DNA of 39,149 bases from Pelargonium nanum. Lineage: Eukaryota > Streptophyta > Magnoliopsida > Geraniales > Geraniaceae. The notes beneath the pieces are model-generated. The model was not told the origin of the DNA and searched no databases. It saw only the letters and a list, made by a program, of their open reading frames with translations. Location: the NCBI GenBank assembly GCA_036897485.1, contig JAYMTF010000343.1:1-39149 (forward strand), given 5' to 3'. Positions 34,535 to 39,149 of this stretch are shown here, piece after piece; the stretch's first letter is position 1, and every line of letters begins with the position of its first letter. The translations under genes and the position numbers were made by a program.

Positions 34535-35250
34535 CGGGTCAGGGGGTGCAGAGGGTGTGACGGTGTCGTTTCAAGACGGTGGTCGGTGCTTCGGCAACGA
34601 GACTCATGGAGTGGGGTGGTCTCTGCTGTGATAGAGAGATAGAGAAGAAAAAAATAATGTTTGATTAGGAATTGGGAAGGAAAAAGAAATCACGGAAAAG
34701 GGAAAAAATAATATGCATTGGAAATGCGTGGAATTACGGGTTCTGCCACTGGTGAATATTATAAGGCAATAAATGGAATTGAAGTGAATTATTAGCTAAA
34801 CTTAGGTAGGTCCACTTTTTATTAAGGTGCAAATTTAGGTTTGTTTAAGCAAATGAGTCATGGGCTACCTTGTTTAGGTTCACTTTAAAGTACCCAAATA
34901 AATGTCACTAATTATGGGAGGTTAGCCTAAGGAAATAAATGTGTTACTTAGCAGTTGTCTAAATGAGATGTCGTCATGTTGACATTTGTTTACTTTTTTT
35001 CTTTTTGTAAAAATTCACATATTGTCATAGAATCAATTCAGCTAAAAGATTAAGCTTAATTAAACATACAGGTGACCTGATAAGAGAAAATAAAGTGCTA
35101 AAGTGGACTTGAAGGATATGAGAAGAATGAATGGTGAATGCTCAATTGGTTGGCACCACCGCATTTATGTCCGAATCATTATGGTAATACATGATAATGC
35201 AGATTGTGCTTAGTTAGGTTGGGTTAAGAAAACACTTATTTTTTTTTTTT
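34535..35250. other. LPAT leader exon, promoter and intergenic DNA
   Basis: The leader exon probably covers 34535 to about 34650. A run of GATA/GAGA-type sequence follows at about 34630-34660. No TATA box could be fixed. The rest is AT-rich and non-coding. Confidence 0.45.
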
Positions 35251-35785
35251 GGTAATTACACAAACCTTCTTTGTGGTTTTGTCCACAAACAGATGACTAC
35301 CCAATTCAAAAATGCACGACACTTACTTACCCTAAAGTATTTGTACACGAAAATTAACTACCTTAAACTTTAAATTCTAATTTTTTATTCTATAAAAGAC
35401 TATTACCCTCCATCTAATGTTACATTTTCAAATAATAGTATTTATTTGAATTTGTGAAGAAAAAATTAATAGCATTTCACATTATATAATATTCTTATTC
35501 TCTTATGAATCGCAAAAAAAAAATATATAGATTATGTTTTAAAGATTATAGCCGGTGAAAGACTATTTTTTTTTCTTTACAAATTCATATGGATTTCATT
35601 ATTTTAAAATTTAAGTTTAGATTTAGGGTATAATAGTCTTTTTATAGAACAAAATTTGGATTTTAAAGTTTAATGTAACTAATTGTCGTGGACAAATACT
35701 TGAGGAAAATTTTGTGGCGTAAATTTTTAAATTGTATAGTCATCTGTTTGTGAATAAAATCATAATGAACGTTTGTGTAATTACC
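35251..35785. mobile_element. Palindromic MITE with ~165-bp terminal inverted repeats
   Basis: The left arm 35251-35415 starts ggtaattacacaaac, and the reverse complement of the right arm 35618-35785 starts the same. Pairing continues through acaaacagatgacta, aagtatttgt, aaactttaaa and ctataaaagactatta with scattered mismatches. The centre (35416-35617) has no coding frame. Both flanks are T-rich, so a target duplication cannot be read and the superfamily is left open; long inverted repeats would suit a Mutator-like element. Confidence 0.85.
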
Positions 35786-36043
35786 CATTTTTCTTTTATT
35801 ACTTTTTGCAAATTTTAACTTGTTTTGGCCGTTGAACACAAAATGTAGTGTGATAAAATTACTTAATATTGTTTTTTTTTTTTAGCCCTAACTTGTTTAG
35901 ACTCACAAGCCCTACTTTTAGGTAGGCACTCACAGTCACATGAGACAAATAGTGATTCACATAAACCCCAAAAAATATTTGGACTCTACAAAACAAACTA
36001 TTGAGCTCATGACTTTATAGCATTTTTTTATAGGTAAAGGAGA
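35786..36043. other. Intergenic DNA before the PLAA promoter
   Basis: AT-rich, nothing specific recognised. Confidence 0.4.
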
Positions 36044-36164
36044 GGCCCAATGGGTCTCCGGTCAAGTTTGTACATTCAATTCTAAAGCCCAATTATACTT
36101 CCCTATCAGCCCACATTTCACATTACAGGCCCATCCAAGAGGCCCAGACCATCGGCCCAGCCCA
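36044..36164 (+). promoter_or_regulatory. Site II (GGCCCA/AGCCCA) cluster in the PLAA promoter
   Basis: Seven copies of the site II core occur in 121 bp: GGCCCA at 36044, 36128, 36141 and 36154, and AGCCCA at 36086, 36108 and 36159. TCP-family factors bind such elements in promoters of plant housekeeping and proliferation genes. The cluster ends 115 bp before the start codon. Confidence 0.75.
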
Positions 36165-36278
36165 TCTATAGAATAAGAATTTGTTAGAACTTGGAAACCA
36201 AGAGATCCTTTGTTTCTTCTTCACTACTCCAAAAACTGAGTCTCTCCACAAACAAAACCCTCTCTTCGCTTCTCTCCA

Positions 36279-39149
36279 ATGGCAGCAATGGAGATCGATT
36301 CTGCTGAATACAGGCTGAGGTGCGAGCTTCGAGGTCACGAAGACGACGTAAGATCTCTCTACTCCACTCTTAACCAGTCCTTTTGACTTCAAGTCAATCG
36401 TATAGCTCTATATCTCGATTTTTATGCGGAAATGCTCTCAATTTCAACTGCATTAGGTCTTACTGATTCGGAATCAAGAACCTATTGCTGAATTTTTTGA
36501 GTTGATTTTGCTGAGTTGTGTGATCGTAGGTTCGCGGTATTTGTGTGTGCGGAAATGATGCGATAGCGACTTCGTCGAGGGACCGAACTGTGAGGTTCTG
36601 GTCGCTGGACGAGTCCGACAAGCGCAAGTTCGCTGCCTCGAAGATTTTGCTGGGCCATACGAGTTTCGTGGGTCCTTTGGCTTGGATTTCGCCGAACGAG
36701 GAGTTCCCGGAGGGCGGGCTTGTGTCCGGCGGCATGGACACTCTTGTGCTGGTTTGGGACTTGAGCACTGGAGAGAAAGTGAGGACTCTGAAAGGTCACC
36801 AGTTGCAAGTCACTGGTATTGCATTGGATAATGGTGATATAGTGTCATCTTCTGTTGACTGGTGAGTTCTGTAGTATGAGGATTTCATTTTATTTATATT
36901 TAGATATCATTCTGCAATTTCTTTTGGTTGTTACAATTGACCACCCACAGTCAAATTGAATCCGATTACAAAGCTATGATTTATAAGTCCATGGAAATGT
37001 TGCCATTCTTTAGTTGATTCTTGATTGTCATTGGCAATGGAAAATTTAGTCATGGTAATTCAAAATTGGTTCTGCTTCTTATAAATTTTAGTCCCCAAAT
37101 TACCTGTTATAACTGGTTGTTTGACTTACCAAAGGCTCTTGTATGATTAAGGTAAATTTTGCTATGGGTTTCCGTAAATAGTCAAAGCATACAAAATTTT
37201 CAATTGTTTGAGCTTCCAATTTTATTATGCTTGTCACAACAAGTGATACAGTTCCTGCTTCTTCTTTTTTCCATTTTAGTTCCTTAAGAAGGTGGAAAAA
37301 TGGCCAAACTGCTGAAGTCTGGGAGGCACATAAATCAGCTATCCAAGCAGTCATAAAGCTCCCTTCAGGCGAAATCGTTTCAGGTTATAACATTTTACAG
37401 ACCAATTTTGCTGAATTTTCATTTTAAAATTAGTGAACATTTATGACATGTATGCATTAATGGCTTTTGTTAGTGAATCGATCAATTATTCAAATACTGG
37501 GGGGGGGGGGAGTTGATTCAGGAAATTTGATGAATATGATTGGCTTGCAATGTCGTAGATCCGCGTGAATTCTTGATGGGATAGTATTTGACTTTGAAGT
37601 GTATTAGGAGATGGTTAGGTCGATTCTCTTAGGAGTTTAAAGGAAAATGGCACACTCTGATTACCCCTTTATAACTATTTACCAAGCAGTAAACCTCAAG
37701 GTGTATTAGTGCCTAGAAAAGGAAAAGAGAATGTAGTGGGCCAAAGTTAGATGGAGCCAAACCACATGAACTGAATACGTAATTAATAAACATGAAAAGT
37801 TATGTACTCTGTTTTGGAATTAGAGGGGTAAGGAAGGGTTAGGTTGATTCCCTTCCCTTGTTTAGGGAGATTTATAAACAAACCAAGGGGAAATGAAGGT
37901 GATCTCCTACTAGACTACAAATTTTACCTTGTCTAAGGCGGCCCAGTTCACAAGACTCCCAACATTGTGGGGTTTGGGAAATAGTTTTAAAATGAGGGTT
38001 AATTGCGAAGGACAAAACACGTTTTTAAAAATCTTTCCTTATCCTTTCAAAAGCCCCCAACATGGGAGTTCAAAAACTGGCCCCTGAAAACCATTCCCAT
38101 CCCAAACTTCTAAATAAAATATGATCTGTGAACTCAATGCCATTTCCATGCAAATGTTTTTTCTGGTTCGCTTTTTTTTTTCTTCTTCTTCATATTATTA
38201 TTTGTTCCCAAGTTATATCAATAAAACTGCAAGATAGCTGCTTCACATTGGGATTACACCTTCATTCCCTTCTTTTTCTTTGCTGTAATAGGGCCTGCAA
38301 TGATGCAAGCTGAGCCTAAATGCTGTAAATACTACTTTTTAGACCGACCAAATCTATTAGGTTTGTTCTTGTGGACTAGAAACTAGAAAGGGGTATAGTT
38401 AGTAAAGAGCACAATTCACTACTACATCAAGCATCATCTCCCAAATAACTTTATATGCACATATAGTGAAGCTTTTTCAGCATTTACTCATGGGCTGTAA
38501 ATGCCAGCAGTGAGTTAAGGCATTTTGGAAGGAAAACGTAAATAAGCCCCCAAAAAATTACTCACAGAATGCAGATTGAAGCTTTTCAAATGTCCAATTT
38601 TGTCTGAATTTGGACTTATTGCCAATAATTATTTAATGATCTTCACTCCATGAGTATTACAACTTTAAGTTGGGTCTAATTGTCTATCTACTTCAGGCCA
38701 TAATTCAGCCCTTTTGTAAAAACCAGTAATGAAGCCCATAATTAATGTAGCCTTATTGATAAAAAAAGTCACATTCTGCAATAATCGGTGAAGGTCTGTT
38801 ACTACTCATATGAACTCCAACTTTCTCTAGCCGTTTCTTTTACAAGCATCCTCAATTTGTTTAACTTTCATTTTCTTTCCCACATCATTTTTTTTTTGCG
38901 CATTGGAACATTTTTATTGGCCTTAAAAGCCTTTTTGATTCTGCATGCTATTACTTTGATGTCTGTCTGTTTGACTGCATTTGCTGGGTTCATAGTCAGT
39001 CTTATAGTAATAGTAAATTCATACAATTAAACTTTATCTATAAGTGGTATAAATCCAATGTTTGTTTTAAGTATGAAAAAAACTGACTGTTATTTACTAC
39101 AATCCAGGTTCAAGTGACACAACTTTGAAACTTTGGAAAGGAAAAACAT
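36279..39149 (+). CDS. PLAA/DOA1-like WD40 protein, N-terminal part
   Basis: Coding exons 36279-36347, 36530-36861, 37280-37383 and 39108 onward join in frame, and the gene is cut by the window end. The start MAAMEIDSAEYRLR leads into WD40 repeats: ELRGHEDDVRGICVCG...TVRFW, LLGHTSFVGPLAW...LVLVWDL, LKGHQLQVTGIALDNGDIVS...RRWKNG and EAHKSAIQAVIKLPSGEIVS...TLKLWKGKT. This order and wording match the phospholipase A2-activating protein family (yeast Doa1/Ufd3), which binds ubiquitin and the Cdc48 ATPase. The diagnostic PFU and PUL domains would lie beyond the window, so the call rests on the propeller alone. A second in-frame ATG is three codons downstream. Intron 3 is 1.7 kb and contains a G12 run and a SINE fragment. 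Confidence 0.88.
37384..39107 (+). other. Intron 3 of the PLAA-like gene
   Basis: Bounded by gttata and aatccag. It holds a run of 12 G at 37499-37510 and a short SINE-like fragment. The open frames at 38128-38313 and 38788-39030 are T-rich and unsupported. Confidence 0.7.
37935..37980 (-). mobile_element. Au SINE 3'-end fragment (possible)
   Basis: ggcggcccagttcacaagac followed by tccc...gtggggtttggga follows the reverse complement of the Au 3' end (gggcaacccggtgcac...ggggtccgggg). Only about 45 bp match, so this is a remnant or coincidence. Confidence 0.35.

Noticed and set aside
1-39149. CRISPR arrays, tRNA or rRNA genes, organellar insertions
   Set aside because: None seen. The only tRNA-like signals are SINE B boxes and the retroelement primer site.

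Overview
This window is nuclear DNA from a flowering plant. It is AT-rich, its genes are split by GT-AG introns, and every recognisable protein has a close plant counterpart. Gene styles, tRNA-derived SINEs of the plant Au type, a miniature LTR element and several MITEs all fit a eudicot. A woody Rosaceae-like genome is my best guess, from impression only. There is no sign of bacterial, organellar or viral coding sequence, and no CRISPR array or rRNA. I recognised no tRNA gene.

Layout from left to right. A deSI-like PPPDE isopeptidase gene (+, CDS 2751-4319) carries a large 5'UTR intron and converges on the NEDD8-conjugating enzyme gene RCE1/UBC12 (-, CDS 5215-6679, 5'UTR exon near 8.6-8.8 kb). 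After 2.6 kb of intergenic DNA with a Tourist-like MITE comes the oligosaccharyltransferase subunit gene OST48/DGL1 (+, 13 coding exons, 11455-16629). Next is a snoRNA-type promoter on the minus strand near 18.5-18.65 kb. A repeat block (19.05-20.9 kb) follows, where two diverged ~0.6 kb direct repeats lie side by side and one is split by a complete 501-bp TRIM element. A single-exon DIR1-like lipid-transfer protein gene (-, 21717-22025) is next. About 6 kb of mostly non-coding DNA then holds an ACGT-motif cluster and an orphan promoter/first-exon candidate. After it come an intronless UPF0496/DUF677 gene (+, 28133-29260), a lysophosphatidic acid acyltransferase gene (-, CDS 31319-33099, 5'UTR exon near 34.5-34.65 kb), a palindromic 535-bp MITE, and the first four coding exons of a PLAA/DOA1 WD40 gene (+, from 36279, running off the right edge).

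The genes are ordinary housekeeping or stress genes and do not form an operon-like unit. Two act in ubiquitin-like pathways (deSI-like protease, RCE1) and a third (PLAA/DOA1) in ubiquitin/Cdc48 handling. Two act at the ER (OST48, LPAT). I take this grouping as chance. I found no convincing new biological system. The notable points are structural: the intact TRIM with target duplication, oppositely oriented SINEs in two introns of one gene, an exon fragment copied into the preceding intron next to a NAGNAG acceptor, a GC-AG intron in OST48, a microsatellite touching a 5' splice site, and two promoters with no evident coding gene. All exon boundaries were read by eye from frame continuity and splice consensus. 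UTR limits are estimates.
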